DNA from: Takakia lepidozioides
Lineage: Eukaryota; Streptophyta; Takakiopsida; Takakiales; Takakiaceae
Assembly (NCBI GenBank): GCA_030704615.1
Contig: CM060733.1
Span: 43,028,001-43,092,000 of the forward strand
Direction: 5' to 3'
Length of the DNA stretch: 64,000 nt
Shown: in pieces, positions 10,893 through 24,459 of the stretch
Position numbering within the stretch: the first letter of the stretch is position 1
How the letters are laid out: every line of letters starts with the position of its first letter
The notes under the pieces: model-generated
Database searches by the model: none
What the model was told of the DNA's origin: nothing
Seen by the model: the letters and a program-made list of their open reading frames with translations, nothing else
Program-made: the position numbers and the translations under genes

Positions 10893-13800
10893 ATGGGGGG
10901 TGCAGCAACGGGGGAGGGAAGGTCGCTGGAGTTCACCCCCACTTGGACCGTGGCTACGCTTTGCACCGTCTTCATCCTGCTTTCCTTTACGGTTGAGCGC
11001 TCCATCGATACGCTCCGCAATGTATGTGCTCCCTAATCTCTTCTGCGCTTGCATTCATGCAGTTTGAAATTGGCAACAGCCGACCAGCTGCTTAGGTGCA
11101 AGTTTGTGGACTCAAAGATTTCTCTTTAGATTCTCTTCCATGTCTTGATGAAATTCATTCATAAACTGAAATCGCTGCTGGAAATGCATGGTCTGGGAGT
11201 CCTAAACGCCCGCTTTGCCCGTGACTGCCTGTAATTGTGCCGGTTGCAGACAAACCATGAGAGAATTGGCGAGCATGATCACTGAAGATGATGCACGCAA
11301 ACTCTTCATGATTTGGGACAAGGTCTTTGTTAATGGTTTGTAACATGGCGGTGTTATTATCATACATCTTCTGTATGACATAAGGTCCTTTCCATGGTGA
11401 TTTAAGCTTAGAAGCTTTAATCTTTCCCTTCTTCTGCAACCACAGTACCAAATCTCCCGTCTTAAAAGTCTTTAATTTACCTTCATAAAACTGATCCTTC
11501 CTCCCGAAACAGCTAACTCCTCACAGAGGTGTTCCACAGCGAGGATCAGGAATGCTTGGCAGCACATCTGCATGAGGCGGTACATCTTAGATAATCCCTT
11601 GATCAATAGGCGTTGTTTTTGGGCTGCTTGTTGAGGGCCCCGCAGTCTCTTCCTTGTACCATAAACTCCGTGAGCTTTCCTCATCATTTCATTTCCTCAA
11701 TCTTTTTCAGTCATCTCCATTTGAAGAGCCCCCTATCTATTAAACTGTTTATGAAGTGATGTTCAAGCAGAGCTCAAGGGGTAATATGAAGTGCTCGAAT
11801 CATTCCTCTACTATACGTACCTGTGAGTCCTGCATGTGGACATGCAGTCGATTGAACTCATTGTTAGAGATGGAGATCATACCATTTCTTTGCTGAGGAT
11901 TTTTTGTGGAGCAGGTTTGTATTTGAACTTCAGGAAATACAGAGACTGACACGGAGATGAACACCAAGGTTATGGTGTTATACATTCTGGGAAGGCATCA
12001 GCAGCTTGTTGTCTGAAGCAGCTGCCCCAGTCACGTTCAATTGGTGAACACATTGAACAGCATGAAGCCACCTTGCCATTGTGAGACAGCATCAGGTCAT
12101 TGCTGCACTTGCAGACAGTCAAGGTAGCTACTGACATTGAGAATCAATTGTCTTCTTGCAGTATTTGTGCAGAACTCAGCGCAATGCATTGCTGGCAGCT
12201 TTGGAAAAAATGAAGGATGGTGGGTATATTGGCTGTTCTTGCTCATGTATCTGACTTCTGAATGGTCTTTACTACGGATGAACCCACCCTCATTGCCGCC
12301 AATGCACTCAATTATTGTGAAAATGTTGAGAAAGGTTGTGTCTTTTGATATGTTAGCGCAACAGCTTTTTTACAAACTGTTAATGCATCCCAGCCTGGCA
12401 GCTGGTACGTTTTGCCTGCGCACCTGGCTCTCCCCTTTCAACATGTATTTGACAATATCCTATCTCTGATATGAGTTCATTTTCTTAAAGATCCTCTGGT
12501 ACCCAGCTGACATGAAAACAGCTGAGGGAAACCATCACCAACAATGAGGCAAACACAGAATAATAATGCATATGTATGGATAGTCCTTCTTAACATGCCT
12601 TTTTCAGTCCAGCCCTTCTTCTTACTGTGAAATCTTGGCTTGTTGATCTGTTTGGGTGGGCAGAGCTGATGCTATTGGGATTCATGTCACTGGCAATTAC
12701 AGTGTTGGGTGAACCAGTTTCCAGGATCTGCATATCTACCTCCCTTTATGACAGATTAGTACCTTGCTCCTTGGTGGAGAAGGCAGCGAAGGCAAACAGT
12801 ACCACAGGAAGCTCTCAATCAACGCTTGCACATGGTAGATTGCTCCAAGTGGCAATTTCAGAAGGTTCTCATGGGAGGACACTTGTCGGAGCAAGTGCCA
12901 GCACTTCCATGTGCCCAGAGGTATGCATAATCCATCTGCCCCATGACAAGAATGTAAGAAATATTATTTTCCCCCTTCCCCTTGCAGCTTTGTGACTACA
13001 TGAGAGATGGTAAACTGATTATGGTGCTGGCAAGATTCCTTCATACTTTTTTCTTGAGATGTTATGTTGTTTCTTATGGCATACGAACTCTGGAACGGTA
13101 GTTCAGCCTACAACCATATCAGGCAGGTTTGCAGTCAACTTGACCAAGTTGTGGGTTCCCTTTTCAAACTCATTCTGGCAACTGTCGGTAGAGGCAAATG
13201 TGTCACGGTCGTTAGTCTCAGTTATTTTCCATAGTTGTATGAATGAGAAGGTAGAAGGTCACAAGTTGTCTGATAACAGGACACTCTTATACTTTGGGAA
13301 CTTTTGGAGCTGCAGGGCAAAGAGCCGTTTGTTTCAACGACAAGCCTCAATCAGCTCCATATTTTCATCTTTGTGATGGCTGTTGTACATTTGCTGTACT
13401 CTGCTCTCACTATGCTACTCGCTCTTGTCAAGGTGGAAACTTCGTTGCTCATACCCTCTGGTCTTGTGTTTTCAGGGTCAGAATGAGCAAGACACCTTAT
13501 TTGTTGCATATATCAAAAGGGGGTCTCAATTGTTTGTCCAGAGTAATGTTCTCTCTCTCTATGCAACATTTACGATGAGGTGTATTTTGGTTATCCTGGT
13601 TCTATTGTGCTATTCTACTGTATCCCGTCAGCACTTTGGGCAACCCTTGAACAGTAAGCACTCTGGTGGGGCTGAAAATGCTCACACAATTCATGCCATT
13701 GTTTCGTGCTCTGCAGTAGTCAATGACAAGCATAGTCTAATAAGAGATCTCTGGCACAGTCCCAGTACTGGAGTTCGCCCCTCACAAAATTAGTGGCTGT

Positions 13801-16800
13801 TCCCTTGTTCTGCCAAAACTGGGTGGGGGGTCTATGGCCACAAAGCTATGACGAACAACATCTTATGTGTACATTCTGTCCCACAGTATTCAAGCACAAT
13901 TGAGCGTTTTCTGACGCCTATGTAGTGTCCAGTTTCACCTTTCAACCCTTGGCCTCTATTAACTGCTTGGTCGACATAAAACTCAACAAATTTTATGATC
14001 TCATGCAGTCTCTCTTCATCCCCTGCTTTTCTTCCTTTTCCCATCATGTCGTCACTTCAATTTTCAAGTGCACCATGCTGTACTCTTATACACGTTTCTT
14101 TGAAACCTCACACAGCAGCTTCCTTACGTCCCATCTTGTTTATTTTGATTCTCAGATGTATTTCTACATTCTCTCACCTACTCTTGGAAGGGGTTGCAGG
14201 TGCATGGCTGGAAAGAATGGGAGGCAGAGACCCAAACACTACCCCATGAGAATGATAACTTCGCAGGTACTCTTGGTTTACATCTGAATTATAGAGGAGG
14301 GGTTACCAAGAATTCATAGCATATTGGGAGAGTCTTAGACCTTGGGGATGTGTGAAGTAAAGACCTCATGCAGCTAGCACTGCACACACACAGGAACAGA
14401 TTGTACTCATAAGACGTCGTTTGCCGTAGCCTTACACACAGGAACAGAGATGGTGTAAATGTAGACAGCGGAGGCATTGAACTTGCCGAGAGTTTTGACC
14501 CTGAGAATCGGCACTGTAGGATATGATATGATCTCTTCTCTACAAGTCATCACAGTTAGAGCAAAATACATAGGTTGAAGCCTCACAATTGTCGCACCTT
14601 GGTTGGTTGGAGGACTCCTGTGTTCTCGTATATTCCAGCTCTGAGTTTCAAAGCGCTCCCTTGCACAAAAAATCGTGGCAGGTGAAGGCCAAGTATTTCT
14701 CCATCTGTAGACTGCTTTTATCAGACATCATAGCTAGTTTTGAAGGCCTGGTTTACCGTACCGTAGTAACCATGTCAAACAACAATGTCAAATTGAAGTA
14801 AGTGAACACTTGTGGAGATCAAGCATGCTTGAAAGGCTCTTCAGTTGAATGTCAATTGTGGGATAATGTCAGTGGAACCCAAAGTGTGTTCTATCACCGA
14901 GAAGAACTGCCAAGTACATTGGGTCTTAGTAAGGACATTATACAACTGGTTGATGGATGCAGAGATGATAAAGAATATAACTTACAGCCGACAGTCAACA
15001 TTCGTTCGCTATCACACCTCAAAACCATGGAGCAGATCGAGGTTCCTTGTCTGGGTGGTGAGTGTCTTACCAGGGTACATCCTATTTTCATACTGTTAAA
15101 GAAATGAAAAACCACTTAAAGACCCCAACAACTAACCTGCTGAAGTCCACAGGAGAGACGGGGATAGACAAGTGTTCTCTCCCAGTGAACTATAACTGTG
15201 ATGTATGGTGTAGTTGCTGTGGTATCCCATCCTTTCCAAGGCAGTTATGGGGTTTTTAACCCAAAATGCATAGCCATCATATACAGCTGACAAATTCAGT
15301 TACAGTCGCTGGCTTTAGCATCATTCTAGCAAGCATGAGGTTGATTCCATCAAATGGGGAGATAGAATGTATTCATGCTGTTCCCTGTGAGCGTTGACTT
15401 GCCATAGCCTTACAGCCATTGACCCCACGGAAAACTAACCCCCCGGAGCCTTCTGTGGGGTTCGCACCCGCCAGGGTTTAGCTTATTCCTGCAACTCATT
15501 TGCAGGTATAAACTTCTCTTCCGCAACTGCCATTAAGGTGCTCACAGAGGCACTTGTCCGCATGCAAAGCCGACAGCCCGGCATGTATTGATTTAGTTCT
15601 ATAGCCTAGCATTTACCACTGAATTAACATGCATGGGGAGTGTGCAGGACACAGGAGGCTTCTGTCTGTCACTCTGGGTTGTGTGCAGGGAGATAGAGAG
15701 AGTGTCTAGGGAAGGATTACACTAACAAGGACATCTTGTTCTCTTGTGTGCTAGGTTTGCTTCTTTCGTCAATTCTGGAGTTCTGTGACGCATGCTGATT
15801 ATGTGACCCTGCGTCTGGGCTTCATCACAGTGAGTCCTGATTGTTTTCCTAAGCAAATATCTTTGGTTCACTTTTCGCACCAGTATTACAAAAGGAGTAT
15901 ATTTCTTGATAAACTGCTCAAACAAGAAAAAGACTCCTCAAATAATCACCCCCTGAAGTAAGGGAGCAGTAGAGTGTCCTTCTACAATGCCGACCTCTTA
16001 CACATCTGAGGCCTGTCAAGTTAACAATGCCCTTGTGGATGCTTTTCCTCACTATAAGATGTTTTAATGACAGCGGAACACACACACCCCACTTGGTTTT
16101 GGAAAGGATTCAAAGCTCAGTTGTCTTCTTTTGACTACCATTGGGAGCACTATGGGGAGATGCAATCCGACTGACTGCACTTGGGTTCTGAGAACCTGCA
16201 GAATCATAATACAGGACTCAACTATAACTTCCATAGCTACATGATACGGTGTATGGAGGATGAGTTCAAATCAATTGTTGGAATAAGGTGTGGGCTTCTC
16301 GCAGCTTTGTCACTGTTGCTTCATGATCACTACCTTGACAGGGGTCCTTGGATGAGGTGAAAATGACTGGAGACTCTGGGCTTGTGTGTGCTCCAAATCA
16401 TGTCCCTAAGGTGTCAAGAAATTTAGTAGCAATTTTTTTTTTCTTTTTTTTTTGGTAGTTTTAGGTGTAGATGGCTCACACTCACATACCCCTTGAGACT
16501 CTTGATTTCCATGAAAGACTGTATCAATCCAGTGATGGTAACTGAGACATAAGGAGATGGGGTGGGGGATGGGCATGCCAGTGCTCCATTGTGGGGATTT
16601 GTGGTAATCTTCTTGCTCTTGAACGTCAAAGGTAATGCCCAATTCCTTTTTTTGGAGAGTAGATAGAGATCATTGCATCGTATGAGCAAATTCCAGTTTC
16701 TTTCTGGCATCTTCCCTTGTCTGCAAAGGGCTCTTCTATACTCATGGTACTGTACTTTTCAGTTGATTTTTCTCAAAAGCAGTATTTTATGGCTCTCTTT

Positions 16801-19800
16801 TCGCAATGTTTTGGATGGTTTCTCTTTTATGGCACACAGTGACCTTTCTTGGAATTGTCGGGTTTTAGCTTTCATCATTGTCACCTTGTATTGTTGGCAA
16901 GAATTCCTCTTGTAACCCTCAGATGACGTATCATCCTTGATGTGGTTACATGTATCATATTGGCTCATGCATGTTGGTCAGTGAAGAATCCCGATATCTC
17001 GCATCTGGAATTTTTGCTGCATACCTTCTTTATTTGGCATTGCCAATGATTGGGATTCTATGCAGGGTCCAACTTATACTTCTGGATCTCATTTGTCCCG
17101 GTCGTTGTAAGTATTCCTGCTTCTAATTTTTTACCCGTCCCCAGGTTTTCCCATATTTCTTCCACTGTCCCAGATAGCCAATCCCTCACAGTGGTGTTCC
17201 ATTATGAGGATCAGTAATTCTTAGCAGCATATCTGCATGAGGCATTTGACTCTTAGGCAATCCATTGATCATAATAGTTGTTTTCGGAGGGTCTCACTCT
17301 CTTTCTTGTTTCATGCTTTCCCTTGTCCCATAAGCTCTTTGTGCTTCCGGCAGATGTTATAAAGTATCATTTCTTTTCATTTCTTTTGGCGCTGGAGTTT
17401 TCTTCCACCTTACACTCAAATACTAATGGCGTTCCAATGGGGTTTTAATTTTTTTCCCCGCAAAATAAACTTAATAAAGCTCCAGGGCCACTGTCCCCTG
17501 TTTGTTTTAAAAATAAAAATAAAATAAAATAAAAAATACTAAGCCTGTAACTGTCATTCCTCATCTGGCATACGTCATTATGGGCTTTTTGAATTGATTG
17601 ACTACTAGATCAAGTTCATGTCTGGACTGTTTCATTGCAGAACCTGGGTTGTATTCATGCTGGCCACCTGTCTGAGGCAGAGTATTGCAAATTGTCAGAT
17701 CCGCCTTGTGAACTTCAACAGAGTGGCAACAATTTGGTGACTCCTTTTTGTGGGGATTTCAAATTGCAGCTGTTGCTCGTGGTGGGCGTAAAGCTACAGC
17801 ATGTGATTGCAACGCTAGCTCTGGAGAATGCAGGTGTACAAGGACCCAGTGTAGGTGCCGAGTTGAGACCTAGGAATGAACTGTTTTGGTTCAATCGTCC
17901 TAAGATTCTTCTCACTTTGATCCACTTCATTCTTTTTCAGGTGTGTTGCCATCTCTGTACTCTTTATGTTTGTATTTGGATGACGTCCGTTGTTTTTCTA
18001 ATTTCTTGGAGTTGTCGATGTCAAGTGTAACTGGTCCTCATCTCAGAATGGAAAAGACCTCATGCAGTTTGATAGATGAGAACCTGCCTCAATCTCTTGA
18101 CGATAGGTCATGTTCCACTTCCCATGCTCCAATTCCGAGCATTCTCAATCCATTCACTATAGACATTGTTGATCCACCTCTTCTCAGTGAGTTAGCAAAG
18201 TGTGAGGCATGCCTCAGGTTATACCCTCTGCCAGTTTGAATCTGGGTTGGTAACCCAGAAAGGCACATGCTATAATTAAGGCCTCTGGAGGCCAGAACCA
18301 AGTTATGCAGGTAAGTCCCAGGAGTTGACTGATCCTTCTCAAGCCACGTACGTTACCATTCTTGTGAAAGATTTAACATACTCCTTTGTCTCCCTGTATG
18401 AAAGCTCTGTGTGTTATAATCTGGTCCACTAGTCTATGAGCGCGAACACGCAACTTAGGTTTCTGCCGTAGGTGAAATAGGTCATTGTGTAGGTCCACAG
18501 CTTTTAAGTGATAAAAACCCAAAAGATTCATGGTTTTTCCTGCGGCTCACCATGTTTTAATGTATTCCTAGACCAAGATTAAAACCCGAAAGTGATATGT
18601 ATGATACATACTGTCTGTCGAAGACCTATGACAGGTGCATAAATTGGAGAATTGGCCAGTGACTAACTAGAACACACCTACATGCTATAGTAACTGAAAG
18701 CACAACATATGTAACTAACTGTGTTGACCCACTTGTTCTCCAGAATGCATTTGAGTTGGCAACATTCATCTGGTTCTGGGTAAGGTTTTTCGGCCCTCTC
18801 TATGTCACTCATGAGCAGTGAATGGCCTTGTAGACACCAGACTTGGATCAGATAGTTATATGCACTTTTTTTGTTGAAAATTTTGCATGGAAACTCTTAG
18901 CAGCTAAAAGATAAGGGAAGTCTAGATTGATCAAATGGATGGGACTTAGTCACTGTAGCACGAAGCAGCAGAAACTTACTATGTCTAAGCAACACAATAG
19001 AAAAAGAAAATAAGAAGAAAACAGAATTTGTCATGTCCTTAGGAGGCCTGATGTGTGTATGGTACACATTGTAACAAGAAGATAGAATGCGTGTGGCTTG
19101 GAGATGAAGTGACTCATTTGAAAAGCTGCTAAGCAATTCAGGTCCCATAGCTGAACAGCCTCTCTGCCAAGGACAAGGGAATCTCTACACGACCCTTCAT
19201 CTCATAGTATCTAGGGCAAGGTGGTTTATGATGGATTGCATTCCTATCAATTGGCTGGGCTCCAGCATGACATTCTGTCTGTGATGCAGTGGCAATTTAC
19301 ACTGAAATCATGCTTTTTGGACAGCACCATCTTTGTGTATACACGCCTTGCGGTTGGGTACATGTGCACCCAACTACATTCACATACTCAGTCATAACCA
19401 TTAAGTCAGGAATTACATTTGAGATCACTATGCTTCTGCTTGTATTCATTTCCAGTTGTCTGAGGAGGATGTAGGTGCAGCAATGATGAGAAAGCAAGAG
19501 ATTGTAGATTTTTATGCTTGACAAATTGGCAGTTGGTATAGAGCTCTTGTATAGGATGTGCCATATTTGATATTGGCAGAGACCATCATCACATTGTGAT
19601 CAATATAAAAATGGCCGAAATGTTCCAATCTGAACCAGATGTTTACCTGTCTATGAGGATGTTCATGCACTTTTAATCCCATTGATGTCACAGTCCATTA
19701 GAGGGTATAGCTGTGAAAGAACAAAAAATAATCTCAGATGGTACTTATATTGTCCAACTTGGTGCAGACTTGCTGCACAGGTTTTTTGCAGCTTCAGCAC

Positions 19801-21005
19801 TCTGCCTCTTTATGCCCTAGTTTCTCAGGTAAGGTCAATTTTAAGCTCTGACTCCTACCTTTCCTGTTTTATAGTCTCCGAGACTGTCAATATGCGCCTG
19901 TCTTCCAGTTTTGACTGGATTGTACAATGATGTACACCTGCATATTGGACTCATTTTGTTATACCTGTCATCCCCCTGGAAGTGTGAGGGCTATGTACCC
20001 CAACTTAAAAGACTGATACAAGAGTATAATCATGCCACTAAGGGCAAGGTGTTACTGAATACCACTTTTGAGCCCGATAGATGCTGTGAGGTCCTGGCCT
20101 GTCAACCCCTTGGGTGGAGGGGCTTGTAACCTTGTCAGAAAGATTGTAAGCCGGAAGATGGGCTCGGGTTTGAAGTGGGATGCATACAAATTCCGCACAT
20201 AGAATTTGTGATGGTGTTTTCCCTCTAGCTCCGAGCATTCGGAGGAAGGACGATTGCAGCGGTTCCAGATTCTTTTCCCACCAGGAAACTGGGACACCAG
20301 TTGCCCAGAACTCTCAGCCATAATTGGCGGCAGGGGTGACAAAGGAGTTGAAGAGCCACTTTCGGTGGGGTGGTTCAATGTGGAAAGTAGCAAGGCTGGA
20401 GTTTAGCAGGGTCCAGTGCAAGATAGACCACTTCTGCTGTTGTCGGGTTTCAGTGTGGAAAGTAGCAAGGCTGGCACCCAGAGGGTTCTGGCACCAGAGT
20501 GTTTATTTGCATTTAGCCTGAAGGCATATGGAGGCAGCCTTGCCCTTGGTCAATCTGTCCATAGCAGGTGATACAAACTGAGATTTGAGTGAGTGGATAA
20601 CCAGCCCCAGGTATGGGCACAAATTCACGAATTGGTCCCCCATCCAAAGGCACCCTCCAACTCCATTATTCCGTGCAATGTATCCTTCCAAAGCATCTAT
20701 ATAGATGCCAATGCACTGGTCTGTTGGGTTTGCAGATGGGAACTCACCACAAGAAAGCAATATTCCCTACTCATGTGAATGACGCCATACAAGGATGGCG
20801 TAAGACAGCAAAAAGAAGAGTGAGACATGGCCCCGTCATGCATTCGCATGATGTCTCCCACAGAAGCCATGACGATTTTCCCACTGATAAAATCCCTATA
20901 AGATACAATGACTCTTTGGGTTTCACACAGGCATCGAAGATATTCACACCTCTAGACTTGCCGCAAAACATACTCTTGGAAGAGGGATCTTATTTAAGGT
21001 ACTAA
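10893..21005 (+). CDS. MLO: MLO family seven-transmembrane protein, clade I-like
   Basis: Sixteen exons are inferred: 10893-11021, 12162-12219, 12664-12920, 13316-13432, 14200-14266, 14469-14515, 14646-14681, 15755-15829, 16202-16287, 16840-16892, 17066-17106, 17770-17940, 18744-18779, 19290-19357, 19768-19828, 20736-21005. They join in frame into about 523 residues, normal for MLO. Landmarks are TPTWTVA near the N-terminus, ELMLLGFMSLAIT, CFFRQFW, NFHSYMIRCMEDEFKSIVGI, GVKLQHVIATLALENAG, FWFNRPKILLTLIHFILFQ, STLPLYALVSQMG and a basic calmodulin-binding helix (IQGWRKTAKRRVRHG) around residue 455. Loop cysteines (ICIST...PC, MCPE, SCFLD) are kept. MLO proteins are plasma-membrane proteins linked to Ca2+ signalling, powdery-mildew susceptibility and tip growth; the wording of the motifs is closest to Arabidopsis MLO4/11/14. 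Exons 6, 7 and 10 are the least certain (weak homology or a weak donor). Confidence 0.88.
11155..11451 (-). mobile_element. Ty3/gypsy integrase C-terminal fragment (copy 1)
   Basis: The minus-strand frame contains VLWLQKKGKIKASKLKSPWK followed by GPYVIQKMYDNNTAMLQTIN. This is the post-integrase GDLVL...KL..KW.GPY.I segment of gypsy-type LTR retrotransposons. The same peptide recurs at 53704-53460. It lies in MLO intron 1, antisense to the gene, and is truncated on both sides. Confidence 0.8.
11515..11700. repeat. Dispersed repeat shared with 17185-17400
   Basis: CCTCACAGAGGTGTTCCACA, GAGGATCAGGAAT, CTTGGCAGCACATCTGCATG and AATCCCTTGATCAATAGG match CCTCACAGTGGTGTTCCATT, GAGGATCAGTAAT, CTTAGCAGCATATCTGCATG and AATCCATTGATCATAATAG in MLO intron 11. 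A weaker relative of the downstream part (CTCTTG..TC..TCCATAAG.TCTTTGAGCTTCC) occurs near 34357-34400. The type of element is unknown. Confidence 0.6.
14390..14445. repeat. Single copy of the ACTCATAAGACG...GCCGTAGCC repeat
   Basis: GTACTCATAAGACGTCGTTT followed by GCCGTAGCCTTAC lies in MLO intron 5. The same core recurs at about 38708 and three times in tandem at 39559-40135, and a diverged form lies near 15390. Confidence 0.65.
17185..17570 (+). repeat. Dispersed repeat plus LINE-type 3' tail in MLO intron 11
   Basis: 17185-17400 matches 11515-11700. Downstream, AATAAAGCTCCAGGGCCACT and GTCCCCTG precede a simple (AAAATA)n-type tail ending near 17557. The tail is the best-preserved plus-strand copy of the family whose reverse complement lies at the window start. 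Confidence 0.6.
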
Positions 21006-23544
21006 AGACTTCCCTACATGTGCATTGAATAGACTACAGGACAACTATATTGCAATAGGGTTGCAGCTTCAGGGGCATCTGTTACCCTGGGGTGGTTGCA
21101 CCTTGGAAGATCCCCACCTCATATCATGTTTCCTATTGGTAACTGAACTACCATAATTGGCCTGCAAACTGGACCACAGTCGGTTAGAAAGGGAGTGAGA
21201 GTGGGGTCCCAGCATGCAACAGAGTGATTACTATCACTCAAGCTCATTGAGAATTTATTGGCTGAAGGGTCGAGATGTGGGCGGATACATACTGGCACAA
21301 GGCAGGCTTAAACAAGTGATGATGGTGGGTTGGCTCACAGGGGTAATTCACTGCCCGGACATAGACGGACGACACTGCAGGAAGATGCGAGGCGCCAAAA
21401 TGTGTGGGAGCGCAGGACAGCCAGCTATAGGAACGACTGGCTAGCCTCACAAAATGTTGTGGACAGGAGCAAAGGCCTGCTCACAAAGCCACATAGCATG
21501 CCAGAGCCTTCACCCAACCTGTTGGCACTAAGACGCCGCCCACCACCAACGCCTGTTGCACAAGACGGTGACTTATCTTCTTCCCTTTGGAAAACTGTTA
21601 TTGTTTGCCTCCTTTTTCCTTATCCTTGTCTAGTGGTTGTAAATTTCCTTTTTGGAATTTGTGGTAGGAGGGTCTTGCTTTGGTTAGTGGTGATTTGGTG
21701 CTCAGGTCATGTTGTAGTTGGTTGTGCTGAGTTAGTGTAAAAGGGAGGCTTTCCCTCCTCAATTTAGTTCCCAATGCCATCAATTCATTTTTGTGAGGCG
21801 GCTTGAATATCCTTCTTTCATCGCTTACACATGCATCCTCCAGCCATGACTACAGGAACACTTCACCCCCTGGCGACCCCTACAGTGGACAGATTGACTC
21901 CCAGAGAAATCGTCAAAGAGCAAACGGAGTAAGATCCGAGGGGATCCACCAATATTTAAGGGCAGCATTTTATGTCATGGCCATGAAAAGCTCAACAAGA
22001 TGAAAAGGAGTGGAACCAAAGCTCCAAACCAGCTGCAAGTCAGGTCTTCCATTGGTACTAATGATGCAACCTGGCACAAACTCACTGAGGAGTATATTTG
22101 CATTTCCTTCAGTCCACAACTCTGGGCTCCATATATCCACCTGTTTGCTGCAACCCACTTCTGGATCCTGAAGAACACAGTCATACTAAATTGCTGCTTA
22201 GGAGGTTGCACAAATATGTCCAGCTCAGGTTGATCGGTGTTTGGACACGAGAATTTCACGATTAGAACTGTCAAAACGCCATGATGTTTGAACTTTTGGA
22301 CAGCATGTAGTACTACGCTTCCAGTTGGAACACTCCAGATCTGTGGATGACCTCTGAGAACAACTCACCAGTCAATAGGTTGAAACTTGAAACTGCCTCT
22401 GCAATACTCGAGAACCATGATCTGAGAACCATGAAGCCAACACAAAATTGATAGGCAGCAAAACTTTATGCTCGTGTGATTTTACAGCATTCCAAGAGTA
22501 GCCACAATCTCTCTGTCTTCAGTGCCCAAAAGTATGTAACATATTCCCCCCCTGCTATCCCCAAGGATTAACTTAACACCTAAAAATACAAAGGATTCTT
22601 AACATTGGCTAACATCATTAAGATGTCCAATCAACAGTTGACTTGCATAACTATGCTACCCAACATTCAGTGAGGACTTGTACAGCAATTGACTCAAACA
22701 TCATCTCAGAACTAACATTGATGTCCAAAACTACTGGTTCGGACTTCAGACTCTGTTCAAATAGGCCGCATTTAGTGGAACACGGTACTGGAACAGTGAG
22801 AGAGAGAAAAAGAGAGAGAGGAGATGGAAACCAAAGTCATCTTTAGAAAAAATCAACAGAGTGATGCAGACTCGCTAGAAAAAAATTCCTTCTCATAATG
22901 ATATGGGAAAGTATGTAGTCTACCGGGGTGGGATGCTTGTATAGAAAGTAGTGTCAAGCACAAATGGACAAGACGCCCTCCGTTGGATCTTGTTATGGTG
23001 CTTCCTGCGCTGACCCAAGAGCATAAAGTTCGCAGGCAGGTATAAATTCAGGTAGGTATGTCTCACCCACATGAATTCCAGAAATCAAGGGCAATGGGGT
23101 AGCCTCGTGTGAGCACTGTGGGAACATTAAAGTGAGGGCGACTTGATAAAGGTTGAGCACCTCCTTGCCCTGTGGATGCGGCCCCCGCTGACCTGCAACG
23201 TGCAGTGGAGCATTAAACAGAGAGCAGTGCAGCATTTAGTAGTGTGCACACTGCACACTGGCTTTCAAGAGAGGCAGCCTCCTCTCCTCCGCATACGATG
23301 GAAGCCCACCTTTGGTTAGTTTTAATTGCAGTACAAGTTTAGAAGTGCTGCGCATGCGTGGGCGCTAATCTGGGCCCACTGGATTTCATTCCCACAATTC
23401 CTCGAATCCATGTCAGATAATCCGGTGCGTACAATGCAGCCTTAGATTTGACCTGACCAGTTGAGCTCGTAAACACTTGTATTGGCCTTCCAGTTCGAAA
23501 AGGCAAGGGGCTGCACATGCAGGATTTTCTCAATATTGTGTTTG
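21006..23544. other. Intergenic region between MLO and the NLR, left part
   Basis: No gene is recognised. Frames are short and without known motifs. The first few hundred bases after the MLO stop codon presumably hold its 3' UTR. A purine-rich GAGAGA stretch occurs at 22800-22825. Confidence 0.45.
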
Positions 23545-23769
23545 GATCCCAACCAGTGTTGTTTTTTGACAGGTAGCCCTACCTTTTTTGTGACAGGTTA
23601 AATTTTTTTTTGACTTTCACTGTGACATACAACTTTGAGAAAATGCCTTTCACATGACAGGTTGACAGATTTTTGACCTTTCACACAATTTTGTCATATG
23701 AAATGGAGACAAAAAATGAAAAGAAGCGTGAATTTAAAAATAAAATAAAACAAAATAAAATGTGAACTT

Positions 23770-24350
23770 CTTACAACTACAATTAGTGAAGCTCCAGTCC
23801 GTGAATACATATGGTATTGTCTTTACTATTTTCATGGGTTCCAACTCAAACATGTAGCATTTGTACCACTTATTCTCTAGCTATAAGACTTTAGCAACCT
23901 CTTCATACGTAGTAGTCCCAAGCCTCTCTTCTTTGAGAGAGATTCTCTTGGCTTATCAATGAGCTAGGAATACAATATGTCAGTTGATTGTAAGTTAAGA
24001 TTTTGAGTCATGCAGGATGGCCATGTCGAATTTGCAGTGGTTTGAATATGGCACCTTCTTCCACAACAAATGCTTTTGAAACAGGATCAGAGAGGGACTC
24101 AAGAAGAATTTTTCTGGCACTGCTGTGGGTACACCGTGTAAGGGAGAACAAGTCAAACAGGCACTACACGATTTGAACCAACAATTCATTTTGGCCGCGA
24201 GACTCCAATACTTAATTGTGCATTTTACAAGGGCGTATCAAGAGTAAAGACCTAGAAACAAGAAAGCAAGTGCATGCCCACATTATCCAAAATGGATATT
24301 TTCAAATATCTGTCTATTCAACACCCGGTCTCAAGAAAAAAAAAAAAAAA
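23770..24350 (+). pseudogene. Captured 5' part of a PPR gene
   Basis: The frame from about 24213 reads CILQGRIKSKDLETRKQVHA then HIIQNGYFQISVYSTP, the start of a plant PLS-type PPR protein (compare LLQECIKMKGLTEGKQVHAN at 62780). Homology with the PPR locus at the right edge continues upstream of the coding part: GTCCGTGAATACATATGGTA resembles GGCCGTGAATACAATGGGTA at 62411, and GTCATGCAGGATGG...GTCGAAT resembles GTGATACAGGATCG...GTCGAAT at 62554. The reading ends in an A run (24334-24350) and unrelated sequence. Non-functional. Confidence 0.7.
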
Positions 24351-24459
24351 ACTAAGAATGGAGGCTGGAGCACGCACAGGAAACAAAGAGGGAGAGCCTA
24401 AGTAAGCTTAGAGGTTTAAGGCTTGAAACACAAAGAAGGGCAGCTGGCACTCGGCGTTT

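Noticed and set aside
16980-17065. In-frame hydrophobic stretch ISRYLASGIFAAYLLYLALP just before the GSNLYFW-like exon of MLO
   Set aside because: It looked like the missing membrane span, but it is one frame off from the following exon. The exon 16840-16892 restores phase on both sides with canonical AG and GT and carries its own tryptophan and hydrophobic run, so no frameshift is needed.
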